35,966 nucleotides of DNA from an uncultured Clostridia bacterium. Lineage in GTDB: Bacteria > Bacillota > Clostridia > TANB77 > CAG-508. Shown in pieces: positions 1-8,718 of this stretch. A model generated the notes under the pieces. The model saw only the letters and a program-made list of their open reading frames with translations, ran no database searches and had not been told where the DNA came from. The first letter of the stretch is position 1, and every line of letters starts with the position of its first letter. The DNA lies in NCBI GenBank assembly GCA_947629835.1, contig CANRFH010000011.1, forward strand, positions 1-35,966. The letters run 5' to 3'. A program made the translations under genes and the position numbers.

Positions 1-483
1 TCCCATAACATTGTAACCTTTTAAAACTTTTTCAGATCCATAATATGTTAAAGTAACCATACTAGCATTTTCATTTAGCATATCTAATTCTTTTAACGTT
101 CTTGCACAAAGTACAAAAGAATAAGCACTAACATCCACCGCATGGGCATATCCTTCTTTACTTGTGAATATAAAATCATTATGCAAATCTTCCGTATTGG
201 CATGTGCTATTGCATGAACTAATCCATCTATTTTTCCATTTTCTTTTTTTATTTGTGAGAAAACTTCTTTAACTAAGTTATCTTCTGATGCATCATCTAA
301 TGGATATGCTTTACTGCCTTTAAACTTGCTTATAAGTTCTTCAATCTTTTCTTTATTTTCTTCTCCCATATACGTAAAGATTAATTTTGCTCCATTATCA
401 TAAGCAGATTTTGCAATTCCATATGCTATACTCCATTTATTTCTTATTCCCATTATTAATATTTTTTTATCTTTTAATAACAT
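1..483 (-). CDS. fabI: Enoyl-ACP reductase FabI, partial (N-terminal 161 residues)
   Basis: NAD(P)H-dependent reduction of trans-2-enoyl-ACP, the last step of each fatty-acid elongation cycle, in the cytoplasm. The visible part has the FabI nucleotide-binding start (ILIMGIRNKWSIAYGIA), the HAIAHA stretch after strand 4, and the family segment GYNVMG, whose Tyr is the catalytic Tyr of the Y-x6-K pair; the Lys lies beyond the window edge. ATG at 483 follows AGGAGGA by about 8 nt and begins 3 nt after the accA stop, so it is the last visible gene of the fab/acc operon. The gene runs off the left edge, so it is cut by the window rather than broken. Identity is confident. Confidence 0.93.
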   Translation of the reverse strand, partial: MLLKDKKILIMGIRNKWSIAYGIAKSAYDNGAKLIFTYMGEENKEKIEELISKFKGSKAYPLDDASEDNLVKEVFSQIKKENGKIDGLVHAIAHANTEDLHNDFIFTSKEGYAHAVDVSAYSFVLCARTLKELDMLNENASMVTLTYYGSEKVLKGYNVMG

Positions 484-486
484 TTT

Positions 487-1305
487 TCATTCCTCCTGTA
501 AATTTATAAATTCACCCATATTCCTAAACTTTTTATATCTTTCTTGAACAATTTCTTTTGTTGTTAAAGTGCTCATTTCATTTATAACTTTTTTTATTTC
601 TTTTTTTAAACTGCAAACTATTTTGCTAAAGCTTTCTTCACTATCTCCATTTGGCTCTTTAATTACTTTATCTATTACTTTTAAATCATATAGATCCTTT
701 GCTGTTAATTTCATCTTTTCTGCTGCTTCTTTAAATCTATTTGCATCTTTCCATAAAATACTGCTGTAACCTTCTGGTGAAAGTATTGAATAAATTGCAT
801 TTTCTAGCATAAAAACTTTATTTGCTACTCCTATTGCTAATGCTCCACCACTTGATCCTTCTCCTATGACTATTGCAATTATAGGTACTCTTAATTTTGC
901 CATTTCAAACATAGATTTTGCTATTGCTTCACCTTGTCCTCTTTCTTCTGCTCCAATACCAGGATATGCTCCTTTTGTGTCTATAAAAGTAATTACTGGT
1001 CTTCCAAATTTTTCGGCTTGTTTCATAAATCTTATTGCTTTTCTATAACTTTCTGGATTTGGCATTCCAAAATTTCTTTCTATATTTTCCTTTGTTGTTC
1101 TTCCTTTTTGTTCAGCAATTATAGTAAAATTTTGCTCTCCTATCCTTGCTAAGCCACAAACCATTGCCTTATCGTCTTTGAAATTTCTGTCTCCGTGTAA
1201 TTCTATAAAATCATCAAATATATTTTCTATGTAATCAAGAGCTGTTTTTCTCTTAGGATTTCTTGCTATCTCAACTTTTTCCCAAGCAGTAACTTTTCTA
1301 TTCAC
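487..1305 (-). CDS. accA: Acetyl-CoA carboxylase carboxyltransferase subunit alpha
   Basis: Alpha half of the carboxyltransferase that moves carboxyl from carboxybiotin to acetyl-CoA to make malonyl-CoA. 272 aa, shorter than the roughly 320 aa enterobacterial form but usual for Clostridia. A crotonase-like core is visible: the DFIELHGDRNFKDD start, the TFIDTKGAYPG segment, and the glycine-rich oxyanion-hole region IGEGSSGGALAIGVANKV near residues 147-164. It overlaps the end of accD by 8 nt, so AccA and AccD are translationally coupled, which suits an equimolar complex. Part of the minus-strand fab/acc operon. The frame is intact. Confidence 0.96.
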   Translation of the reverse strand: MNRKVTAWEKVEIARNPKRKTALDYIENIFDDFIELHGDRNFKDDKAMVCGLARIGEQNFTIIAEQKGRTTKENIERNFGMPNPESYRKAIRFMKQAEKFGRPVITFIDTKGAYPGIGAEERGQGEAIAKSMFEMAKLRVPIIAIVIGEGSSGGALAIGVANKVFMLENAIYSILSPEGYSSILWKDANRFKEAAEKMKLTAKDLYDLKVIDKVIKEPNGDSEESFSKIVCSLKKEIKKVINEMSTLTTKEIVQERYKKFRNMGEFINLQEE

Positions 1306-2158
1306 TATATGTTAAACCTCCTTTATGGAATTTTATTAGTTTATAGATAGTCTCTTTTAAATCTTTTCTTTCTACTATTTTATCTATAAATCCATGTTCT
1401 AACAAAAATTCAGCAGTTTGAAAACCTTCTGGTAATGATTCACCTATCGTCTGTTCTATTACTCTTTGTCCTGCAAATCCTATCATAGCTTTTGGTTCTG
1501 CTAAAATTATATCTCCTAAACTTGCAAATGATGCTGTAACTCCTCCATAAGTTGGGTCTGTCAATACTGATATATATAATAATCCTGCCTCATGTAGTTT
1601 AGTAAGTGCTGCTGTTGTTTTTGCCATTTGCATCAAAGATATTATACCTTCTTGCATTCTTGCTCCACCAGAAGTAGAAAATATGATAAGTGGTAGTCTT
1701 TTTTGGACTGCCTGTTCTATACTATATGTAATTTTTTCTCCTACAACAATACCCATACTTCCCATTAAAAAAGCACTATCCATTATGCAAATTACTACTT
1801 TCTCTCCATTTATATTCCCTATGCCACAACTTACAGCTTCTTCAAGACCTGTCTTTTCTCTTAAACTTTTTAGTTTTCTAGGATAGTCTTCTAATTGCAA
1901 AGGATTTGGAGTATCAATATTTATATCAAATCTTTTATAGGTTCCATCATCTATTATGAGATTTAATCTTTTCCCTATATGCATTCTAAAATAATGACCA
2001 CAATTAGGACAAATACTTAAATTATCTCTAACTGCTTCTTTATATAGGATTTCTTTACAATTATCACATTTTATCCATTTGCCTACTGGTATATCTATAT
2101 TTGGTTTCTTATTTTTAACATTCTTCACTTCTTGTTTTTTTATTTTATCAACAATCAT
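1298..2158 (-). CDS. accD: Acetyl-CoA carboxylase carboxyltransferase subunit beta
   Basis: Beta half of the carboxyltransferase, 286 aa. The N-terminal four-cysteine zinc ribbon of the family is present as C31-x2-C34 and C50-x2-C53, followed by the crotonase-fold domain with the conserved FSTSGGARMQEGI segment and the GFAGQRVIEQTIGE segment. The start at 2158 lies 2 nt after the accC stop, and the stop overlaps accA, giving a tight accC-accD-accA unit. Acts in the cytoplasm with AccA. No anomalies seen. Confidence 0.96.
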   Translation of the reverse strand: MIVDKIKKQEVKNVKNKKPNIDIPVGKWIKCDNCKEILYKEAVRDNLSICPNCGHYFRMHIGKRLNLIIDDGTYKRFDINIDTPNPLQLEDYPRKLKSLREKTGLEEAVSCGIGNINGEKVVICIMDSAFLMGSMGIVVGEKITYSIEQAVQKRLPLIIFSTSGGARMQEGIISLMQMAKTTAALTKLHEAGLLYISVLTDPTYGGVTASFASLGDIILAEPKAMIGFAGQRVIEQTIGESLPEGFQTAEFLLEHGFIDKIVERKDLKETIYKLIKFHKGGLTYSE

Positions 2159-2160
2159 TT

Positions 2161-3537
2161 TTAATCCTCTCTCTTAATAGTTTGCCTATTTAATATTTTA
2201 TCTTCAATAAACGAAGTATTAAAATTTCCTCTGATAAAATCAGGGTTTCTTATTATATCAAATATAAAATCAATATTAGTTTCTACTCCATCTATTACTA
2301 ACTCTTGCAATGCTCTCTTCATTTTTGCTATTGCTTCATTTCTTGTTACTCCATGTGTTATAACTTTTGCAATCATTGAATCATAATTAGGAGGTATTGT
2401 ATATCCATTATATATAGCTGTGTCTACTCTTATGCCATTACCACCTGGAAGATTTATTTCATTGATTTTTCCTGGGCAAGGCATAAAATTTTTCATAGGA
2501 TTTTCTGCATTAATTCTACATTCTATTGAGTGTCCGTTAAATTTTATTTCTTTTTGCTTGAATTTTAATTTTTCTCCTCCTGCAATTCTTATTTGTTCTT
2601 TTACAATATCTATCCCTGTTCTCATTTCAGTTATAGGATGTTCAACCTGAATTCTTGTGTTCATTTCCATAAAATAGAAATTTTTATCATCATCAACTAA
2701 AAATTCTACTGTTCCACAACTAGTATATCCAGCAGTTTTAGCTGCTTTTATTGCTACATTTCCCATTTTATTTCTTAATTTTTCGTCTATAATTGTAGAT
2801 GGCGTTTCTTCAATTATTTTTTGATGTCTTCTTTGAATTGAGCAATCTCTTTCACCTAAATGAACTACATTTCCATATTCATCAGCTAATATTTGTATTT
2901 CAACATGTCTAGGATTTTTTATAAATTTTTCTATATAAATCTCATCATCATTAAAAGAATTTTTTGCTTCCTGCTTTACAATGTTATAATTCGTTTCTAG
3001 TTCCTGACTATTATTTGCTATTCTTATTCCTTTTCCTCCACCACCTGCAGCTGCTTTTAGCATAACTGGGTAACCTATTTGCTCTGCAATAATTATTGCA
3101 TCATTTAATCCTTTTACGCTTCCTTCTGATCCTGGGATAACTGGAATCCCTGCTTGTTTCATTATTTCTTTACTATTCGATTTGTTACCTAATAGGTTTA
3201 TCGCTTTTGAACTAGGTCCGATAAATTTAATATTAGATTCTTCACATATTTTAGCAAATTCTGCATTTTCAGATAAAAATCCAAAACCTGGATGAATACT
3301 ATCACTTCCAGTTATATATGCAGCTTCAACAATGTTTTTAATATCTAAATAACTTTTATTTGCAGCTGCTGGTCCAATGCAAATTGCTTCATCTGCTAAA
3401 CGAGTATGTAATGCATCTTTATCTATGTCAGAATATACTGCCACAGTTTTAATATTCATTTCTTTACAAGCTCTAATAATACGAACTGCAATTTCTCCAC
3501 GGTTTGCAATTAATATTTTATTCATATTTTTTATCAT
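2161..3537 (-). CDS. accC: Biotin carboxylase subunit of acetyl-CoA carboxylase
   Basis: ATP-dependent carboxylation of the biotin carried on AccB. 458 aa with the three classic parts: N-terminal domain from KILIANRGEIAVRI, the ATP-grasp glycine loop KAAAGGGGKGIRIA near residue 160, and the VEHPITEMRTGIDIV segment near 300, followed by the C-terminal biotin carboxylase domain. Two starts are possible: ATG at 3537, which is very close to GAAGGG, or ATG at 3525, which gives the usual MNKILIANRGE start. The family favours the second, but ribosome-site spacing is not ideal for either. It sits between fabZ and accD in the operon. Confidence 0.95.
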   Translation of the reverse strand: MIKNMNKILIANRGEIAVRIIRACKEMNIKTVAVYSDIDKDALHTRLADEAICIGPAAANKSYLDIKNIVEAAYITGSDSIHPGFGFLSENAEFAKICEESNIKFIGPSSKAINLLGNKSNSKEIMKQAGIPVIPGSEGSVKGLNDAIIIAEQIGYPVMLKAAAGGGGKGIRIANNSQELETNYNIVKQEAKNSFNDDEIYIEKFIKNPRHVEIQILADEYGNVVHLGERDCSIQRRHQKIIEETPSTIIDEKLRNKMGNVAIKAAKTAGYTSCGTVEFLVDDDKNFYFMEMNTRIQVEHPITEMRTGIDIVKEQIRIAGGEKLKFKQKEIKFNGHSIECRINAENPMKNFMPCPGKINEINLPGGNGIRVDTAIYNGYTIPPNYDSMIAKVITHGVTRNEAIAKMKRALQELVIDGVETNIDFIFDIIRNPDFIRGNFNTSFIEDKILNRQTIKRED

Positions 3538-3576
3538 TTCCCTTCTTAAAAGGCTTTAAGTAGTGATATTGATTTT

Positions 3577-3999
3577 TTAAACAACTGCGAAAGTTAATTC
3601 ACCTTTTGCTGCAACAGCTCCATTAACTGTTGCTATTGCTTCACCAACTCCTATTGGTCCTTTTCTTTTTATAATTTTAACTTCTAATTTTAATCTGTCT
3701 CCTGGCAATACCATTTTTTTAAATTTCATTTTATCAATTCCTCCAAACAAAGCATTTTTACCTTTGTTTTCTTGCATTGATAAAATTGCAACAGCTCCCG
3801 TTTGTGCAAGAGCTTCTGTTATTAAAACTCCTGGCATTATAGGATTTCCTGGAAAATGTCCTTTAAAATACCATTCTTCATTTCTTACATTCTTGTATGC
3901 TATTGCACTTTCTCCTGGTATATACTCTTCTACTTCGTCAATCATTAAAAAAGGCTCTCTTTGGGGAATAATATCTTTTATTTGTTCTTTATCTAACAT
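3577..3999 (-). CDS. fabZ: 3-hydroxyacyl-ACP dehydratase FabZ
   Basis: Dehydrates 3-hydroxyacyl-ACP to trans-2-enoyl-ACP. 140 aa from ATG at 3999, chosen because AAAGGAAATTTAAA precedes it and it gives the family start MLDKEQIKDIIPQREPFL; a longer reading from 4044 would only add residues overlapping accB. The hot-dog fold signature GHFPGNPIMPGVLITEALAQ contains the catalytic His and the Glu of the active-site helix. It lies between accB and accC in the operon and feeds FabI. Confidence 0.95.
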   Translation of the reverse strand: MLDKEQIKDIIPQREPFLMIDEVEEYIPGESAIAYKNVRNEEWYFKGHFPGNPIMPGVLITEALAQTGAVAILSMQENKGKNALFGGIDKMKFKKMVLPGDRLKLEVKIIKRKGPIGVGEAIATVNGAVAAKGELTFAVV

Positions 4000-4015
4000 T
4001 TTAAATTTCCTTTCT

Positions 4016-4450
4016 TTATTTAATTTTAAATAAAGGAGTTCCATATTCTACTGAATCCCCATCTTTAACTAAAATTTCGGTTACTTCACCTGAAAATTCT
4101 GATTCAATTTCATTCATAAGTTTCATTGCTTCTATTATACAAAGTATATCGCCTTTTTTTACTGTTTTTCCAATTTCAACATAAGGCTCCGAAGTTGGAG
4201 AAGGTTTTATATAAAATGTTCCAACCATAGGAGATTTTACAATGTTACCTATTTGATCTTCGCTTTGCACCTGATCTTTTATTTGTTCTTCTTGTTTATC
4301 TTTCTTAATTTCTTTTTCTATGTAAGTATTCTCATGGTCTGATTCTTTTTTCATACTGATTTTCGTACCGTCTGGAAAGTCTATATCAATAGCTGTTAAT
4401 TTAGAATTTTCCATATCTTCCATTAATTGTTTTATTTTCTCATATTCCAT
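4016..4450 (-). CDS. accB: Biotin carboxyl carrier protein of acetyl-CoA carboxylase
   Basis: Carries biotin between AccC and the AccAD carboxyltransferase. 144 aa: a short N-terminal helix region, a Lys/Glu/Gln-rich charged linker (about residues 38-70), and a C-terminal biotinyl domain from about residue 72. The biotinylation site is the Lys in EAMKLMNEI. The linker is charged rather than Pro/Ala-rich. BirA, encoded at the head of the same operon, is the expected modifying enzyme. Intact, with the start 12 nt after the fabF stop. Confidence 0.95.
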   Translation of the reverse strand: MEYEKIKQLMEDMENSKLTAIDIDFPDGTKISMKKESDHENTYIEKEIKKDKQEEQIKDQVQSEDQIGNIVKSPMVGTFYIKPSPTSEPYVEIGKTVKKGDILCIIEAMKLMNEIESEFSGEVTEILVKDGDSVEYGTPLFKIK

Positions 4451-4462
4451 TATATATTCCTC

Positions 4463-5701
4463 CTAGTCTTTATACTTTTTTAATATAATACATGCATTAT
4501 GTCCGCCAAATCCCAAAGAATTTGACATTACTATATTTATATTAGCTTTCCTTGGATTATTTGGTACAATATCTAAATCACATTCTTCATCTTTTCTTTG
4601 GTAATTTATTGTAGCAGGCACTAATTGGTTTTCGATAGCTTTAACGCTAATAATTGCTTCAACTCCACCTGCTGCTCCTAATAGATGCCCTGTATTTCCC
4701 TTAGTTGAGCTTACCATTACTTTTTTACTTGCATCGCCTAGGGCTTTTTTTATTGCTAATGTTTCTGTTGAATCATTTAAATGAGTAGAAGTTCCATGTG
4801 CATTTATATAATCTATGTCTTCTGGTTTAATTTTTGCATCTTCCATTGCCCTAGTCATTGCTCTTGCACTTGAATTACCTTCTGGATCTGGAGAAGTTAT
4901 ATGATATGCATCTGATGTAGAGCCAAATCCTATAATTTCTGCATAGATTTTAGCTCCTCTTTTTTTTGCATGTTCTAATTCTTCAAGTATAACCATTCCT
5001 GCTCCTTCACCCATTACAAATCCACTTCTTTCCTTATCAAATGGTATACTTGCTCTTGATTTATTCTCTCCCGTATATAATGCTTTCATATTTTCAAAAC
5101 CTGCTATTCCTACTGAGCATATTGATGCTTCTGTTCCACCTGCTATTATGACATCTTCATATCCTTGTTTTATAGTTTTATATGCCTCTCCTATTGCATG
5201 AGTTGAAGATGCACATGCTGTTACTATTGATATTGATTCTCCTTTAAATCCAAATTCTATTGCAATATTTCCTGCTGGCATATTTGCTATCGACATTGGG
5301 ATAAACATAGGAGATACCCTATTATTGCCTTTTAAGCAATTTATTTCACATTGTTCCTGAATAGTTCTTAATCCCCCAATTCCTGAACTTACAAAAACTC
5401 CAACTCGTTCAAAATTAGTATTTTCAGGTGTTATACCACTATCTTTAACTGCTTCTCTTGCAGAAATTATTGCAAATTGAGATGATCTGTCAAATCTTTT
5501 TGCTTGCTTTGGTTCAAAATAATCTAATGGCTGATAATCTTTAACCTCTGCTGCTAAACTTGTTTTAAAATTTGTAGTATCAAATAAAGAAATTTTATCT
5601 ATACCGCAAATTTTATTTTCTATTCCCTTCCAAGTTTCTTCTACATTTTTTCCTATTGGAGTTATTGCTCCTAAACCTGTAATTACAACTCTTTTTCCCA
5701 T
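4463..5701 (-). CDS. fabF: 3-oxoacyl-ACP synthase II (FabF)
   Basis: Condensing enzyme that elongates acyl-ACP with malonyl-ACP. 412 aa, full length for the KAS II family. The catalytic triad is visible: Cys163 in TACASSTHAIG, the first His in NAHGTSTHLND and the second in KGNTGHLLGAAGG. The C-terminal SLGFGGHNACIIL segment is also typical. It is in the minus-strand operon after fabG, with a 33 nt gap. Three CGG triplets occur here, all outside the reading phase, and the frame is uninterrupted. Confidence 0.97.
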   Translation of the reverse strand: MGKRVVITGLGAITPIGKNVEETWKGIENKICGIDKISLFDTTNFKTSLAAEVKDYQPLDYFEPKQAKRFDRSSQFAIISAREAVKDSGITPENTNFERVGVFVSSGIGGLRTIQEQCEINCLKGNNRVSPMFIPMSIANMPAGNIAIEFGFKGESISIVTACASSTHAIGEAYKTIKQGYEDVIIAGGTEASICSVGIAGFENMKALYTGENKSRASIPFDKERSGFVMGEGAGMVILEELEHAKKRGAKIYAEIIGFGSTSDAYHITSPDPEGNSSARAMTRAMEDAKIKPEDIDYINAHGTSTHLNDSTETLAIKKALGDASKKVMVSSTKGNTGHLLGAAGGVEAIISVKAIENQLVPATINYQRKDEECDLDIVPNNPRKANINIVMSNSLGFGGHNACIILKKYKD

Positions 5702-5734
5702 ACGAATTTTCTCTCCTATTATTTTTATTATATT

Positions 5735-6469
5735 TTACATTACCATTCCACCATCTACATGAATTACTTGACCAGTAATATAAGAACTTTCTTCCGAAGA
5801 TAAGAATTTTACTAAATTTGCAACATCTTCTACTTTTCCCATTCTCTTTAAAGGTATTGATTTTGCAATTTCTTCTTTAACTTCTTCTTTTAGCACTTCT
5901 GTCATATTTGTCTCTATAAATCCTGGTGCAATAGCATTTACTAAAATATTTCTTGATGCTACTTCTTTTGCTAAGCTCTTTGTAAATCCGATTATTCCGG
6001 CCTTTGAAGCAGAATAATTCGTTTGTCCTGCATTTCCTACTATTCCAACTACTGATGACAAATTTATTATTCGGCCTGTTCTTGCTTTCATCATATATCC
6101 AATAACACTCTTAGTCATATTAAAAGTTCCTATTAGGTTTACATCAATTACTTGTCTAAAATCTTCTTCCTTCATTCTCATTAATAGCATATCTTTAGTA
6201 ATTCCTGCATTATTTACTAATACATCAATCTTTCCAAATTTATCTATAATTTCTTTTGCGATACTTTCGCAGTCTTCAAATTTAGATACATCACCTTGAA
6301 GTGCCAAACATTTCACATTTTGTGATTCTATCTCTTTTTTTGTTTCAATTAAATCATCATTTTCTGTTTTGTAATTAACGACTATGTCATATCCATTTTT
6401 TGCAAGTGTAATTGCAATTTGTTTTCCTATTCCACGGTTAGCTCCTGTTATACAAGCAACTTTATTCAT
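5735..6469 (-). CDS. fabG: 3-oxoacyl-ACP reductase FabG
   Basis: NADPH-dependent reduction of 3-oxoacyl-ACP. 244 aa short-chain dehydrogenase: cofactor loop TGANRGIGKQIA near residue 7, NNAG near 86, and catalytic Ser in INLSSVVG, Tyr and Lys in NYSASKAG. It serves as a control for the recoding described elsewhere: the ten bases CTTCGGAAGA occur near 5810-5819 across the codons for Ser-Ser-Glu-Glu with CGG out of phase, and the gene reads through without any shift, whereas the same ten bases in pyrG need one. Confidence 0.97.
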   Translation of the reverse strand: MNKVACITGANRGIGKQIAITLAKNGYDIVVNYKTENDDLIETKKEIESQNVKCLALQGDVSKFEDCESIAKEIIDKFGKIDVLVNNAGITKDMLLMRMKEEDFRQVIDVNLIGTFNMTKSVIGYMMKARTGRIINLSSVVGIVGNAGQTNYSASKAGIIGFTKSLAKEVASRNILVNAIAPGFIETNMTEVLKEEVKEEIAKSIPLKRMGKVEDVANLVKFLSSEESSYITGQVIHVDGGMVM

Positions 6470-6501
6470 ATTTCATCTTCTCCTTTTTATATTTTTTAAA
6501 A

Positions 6502-7437
6502 TTAAATACCTTTTACTGAATTTATTGTATTTTTTAGGGTTTCTACATTGTTTATATTTAATATTTTTACATTATTACTCTGCATCCTTTTTACAAATCC
6601 TGATAAAGTTTTTCCTGGTCCTATTTCTATAAATGTATCTACTCCTTCGTTTAGCATAGTTTCTAATGTTTTTGAAAATCTTACAGGGTTAATAATATGT
6701 TTTGATAAAATATCTATAATATCATCAGTATCTTTATAAAATTCTCCATCTAAATTTTTTATTACTTTTGTTTCAAATTTATTTATAGTGATTTTTTCAA
6801 GTTCTTTCTTAAGTTTCTTCGAACTTTCTAACAATTTATTTGTATGAAATGGACCAGCAGTATTTAAGATCATAGCTTTTTTTGCTCCCATATCTTTTGC
6901 AATCTCTGTGGCTTCTAATACTGCATCTTTTTCACCTGAAATTGCAACTTGCCCTGTGCAATTATAGTTTGCAGGGACAACAAAACCTGTCTTTACTTTT
7001 TTACAAGCTTCTTCAACTTGCTTATCAGTCAGCCCAATAATTGCTGCCATAAGCCAATCTCCTTCTGGCAAAAGATTTTGCATATATTCTCCTCTTTTTT
7101 TAACAATTCTAACTCCCTCTTCAAAAGAAATTGCATTGCTATTAATTAGTGCTGTATATTCACCTAAACTTAATCCTGCTGATATATCTTCCTTTATATT
7201 ATTTTGTTTTAGTATACTTAATATTGCTAAACTCATTGTTAGTATCGCAAGTTGTGTGTATTTAGTCTCATTTAAAGTATCTTCTGGCCCTTCAAAAGAT
7301 ATTTTTGCTATGTCTATACCTGTTATTTTTCTTACCTTATCATATATTTCTCTTGCTTCTTTAAATTCACAATATATATCTTTTCCCATTCCTACTTTTT
7401 GTGAACCTTGCCCAGGAAATAAATAACCTATCTTCAT
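6502..7437 (-). CDS. fabD: Malonyl-CoA:ACP transacylase FabD
   Basis: Loads malonyl from CoA onto acyl carrier protein. 311 aa from ATG at 7437, which follows GGTGG and gives the standard start MKIGYLFPGQGSQKVGMG; a GTG further upstream overlaps birA and is less likely. The nucleophile Ser is in AGLSLGEYTALI, where His of the more common GHSLGE is Leu, a variant I recall from Clostridia. The catalytic His is in GPFHTNKL. It overlaps the birA stop region closely and is followed by fabG. No acpP or fabH lies beside it. Confidence 0.94.
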   Translation of the reverse strand: MKIGYLFPGQGSQKVGMGKDIYCEFKEAREIYDKVRKITGIDIAKISFEGPEDTLNETKYTQLAILTMSLAILSILKQNNIKEDISAGLSLGEYTALINSNAISFEEGVRIVKKRGEYMQNLLPEGDWLMAAIIGLTDKQVEEACKKVKTGFVVPANYNCTGQVAISGEKDAVLEATEIAKDMGAKKAMILNTAGPFHTNKLLESSKKLKKELEKITINKFETKVIKNLDGEFYKDTDDIIDILSKHIINPVRFSKTLETMLNEGVDTFIEIGPGKTLSGFVKRMQSNNVKILNINNVETLKNTINSVKGI

Positions 7438-7438
7438 T

Positions 7439-8020
7439 CTAATTACCACCTATTCTTTTTATTAATTCTTTTTCAAAAATATTACAAAATTCTGCTATAA
7501 AGATTTCTCTATCAACCTCTAAATTGAACTCTTTTTTTATAGAAGTTGCAATATTTTTTATATCTTCTGAAAAATTTTCTTTGTTTGTATTTATTCCTAT
7601 ACCTACTACTAAATATTTGACTTTTTCTCCTTCTAATGTACTTTGAGTAAGTATTCCTCCTAGTTTTTTGTTTTTTATTACAATATCATTTGGTTCCTTA
7701 ATCTCTAAGTTTATTCCATAGATAGTATAAAAAATATCCAATATGATTTTTGCAATTTTTAGCGTTATTCCATTCAAAGCTTTTATATCACAGTTCATTT
7801 CTGCAAACAGCGAAAAAGCTATGTTATTACTTTCATCTGTATGCCATGTTCTACCATGAGTTCCTTTGCCATTGGTTTGGATATCTGCAATAATTAATGT
7901 TCCGTTGTTAATAGTTTTATTTTCTATTTTTCTCCATATTTCATCTTGTGTAGAATCTATTTCTTTATAATAAATGCTATTCTTTCCAAGAAACTTAGTA
8001 TTTAAGTTTTGTAATTGCAT
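7439..8020 (-). CDS. birA: Biotin--[acetyl-CoA carboxylase] ligase, catalytic domain only
   Basis: Attaches biotin to AccB. 193 aa containing only the ligase domain, with the family segments STQDEIWR, ADIQTNGKGTHGRTWHT (biotin/ATP loop), KEPNDIVIKNKKLGGIL and VVGIGINTN. There is no N-terminal winged helix, so it is a class I enzyme and not a DNA-binding repressor. ATG at 8020 follows AAGGAAGG. As first gene of the fatty-acid operon it is placed with its only obvious substrate, AccB. Confidence 0.92.
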   Translation of the reverse strand: MQLQNLNTKFLGKNSIYYKEIDSTQDEIWRKIENKTINNGTLIIADIQTNGKGTHGRTWHTDESNNIAFSLFAEMNCDIKALNGITLKIAKIILDIFYTIYGINLEIKEPNDIVIKNKKLGGILTQSTLEGEKVKYLVVGIGINTNKENFSEDIKNIATSIKKEFNLEVDREIFIAEFCNIFEKELIKRIGGN

Positions 8021-8065
8021 TTAAAATTCCTTCCTTTTATATCTACTTTTATTTTGATTTTACTA

Positions 8066-8071
8066 ATTATA
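8066..8071 (-). promoter_or_regulatory. Possible -10 box of the birA-fab/acc operon
   Basis: On the minus strand TATAAT lies about 45 nt upstream of birA within a very AT-rich stretch (8041-8100). No good -35 box stands 17 nt upstream and no recognisable FapR or FabT operator was found, so this is a weak call based on the -10 hexamer and position. Confidence 0.35.
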
Positions 8072-8113
8072 TCACATAATTTTATAATAATTATTATACT
8101 GGGTGGTCAGTTT

Positions 8114-8140
8114 AAAGAAAAAAGCACGGTTTCACCGTGC
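8114..8140 (-). terminator. Rho-independent terminator after the 8160-8621 gene
   Basis: A perfect 7 bp stem (GCACGGT paired with ACCGTGC) with a 3 nt loop, followed on the minus strand by a run of six Ts. It lies 20 nt past the stop of the small membrane-protein gene and ahead of the birA promoter region. Confidence 0.8.
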
Positions 8141-8159
8141 CTTTATTTATATATTTTTA

Positions 8160-8621
8160 TTAGAATTTATATTCATTTCTATCTGCTCTTTCATCAAATT
8201 GTCTATCATACTCTTTGTTTTTATAAAACCAATCTGTTTTTTTATCTACTGGGTGTACCTTTCTATTTTTATCTAATAATAAATCAAATAAAACAAGTAT
8301 TGGTAGTAGTATTCCAACAAATGAAATAAATAGATTCATATAATCTAATGTTCCTTCCGTTTGTGAACTTATAGCATTAAATATAGTTGCTCCAAAATAT
8401 AAGCCATTTCCTATTAAATATATAACTCCACCTAATACACTTCTCTTTATTACCAATATCACTGATATAAAGGTTAAAAATAATAAAATTACTTCAAAAT
8501 TTAAATCCATTGGTGTTACAATAAAATCAATTCCTAGATTAAAGCAAACTGCTACTATAATTCTAAACACCCAGAACATTATCATAAATATTACAAATAA
8601 ATATGTTGTTAAATTTTTCAT
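8160..8621 (-). CDS. Small multi-span membrane protein of unknown function
   Basis: 153 aa with about four predicted membrane segments: residues 6-28, 44-60, 64-84 and 97-114 are strongly hydrophobic. The last 40 residues are charged and hydrophilic (Lys/Asp/Arg rich, ending RADRNEYKF), so the tail is probably cytoplasmic. ATG at 8621 follows AAGGAGG. I do not recognise the family. It has its own promoter and terminator and is divergent from the sortase gene, so co-function with either neighbour is not implied. Confidence 0.7.
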   Translation of the reverse strand: MKNLTTYLFVIFMIMFWVFRIIVAVCFNLGIDFIVTPMDLNFEVILLFLTFISVILVIKRSVLGGVIYLIGNGLYFGATIFNAISSQTEGTLDYMNLFISFVGILLPILVLFDLLLDKNRKVHPVDKKTDWFYKNKEYDRQFDERADRNEYKF

Positions 8622-8644
8622 ATGTTTTTCCTCCTTATATTATA

Positions 8645-8673
8645 ATTTTATCATAAACGAATTTTTTTATCAA
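8645..8673 (-). promoter_or_regulatory. SigmaA-type promoter of the 8160-8621 gene
   Basis: Minus strand TTGATA (8673-8668), a 17 nt spacer, then TAAAAT (8650-8645), about 24 nt upstream of the ATG. Confidence 0.6.
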
Positions 8674-8718
8674 CAAAAGCAAAGAATATTATAGTAAATT
8701 TTTATAGGAGTATTTGTT

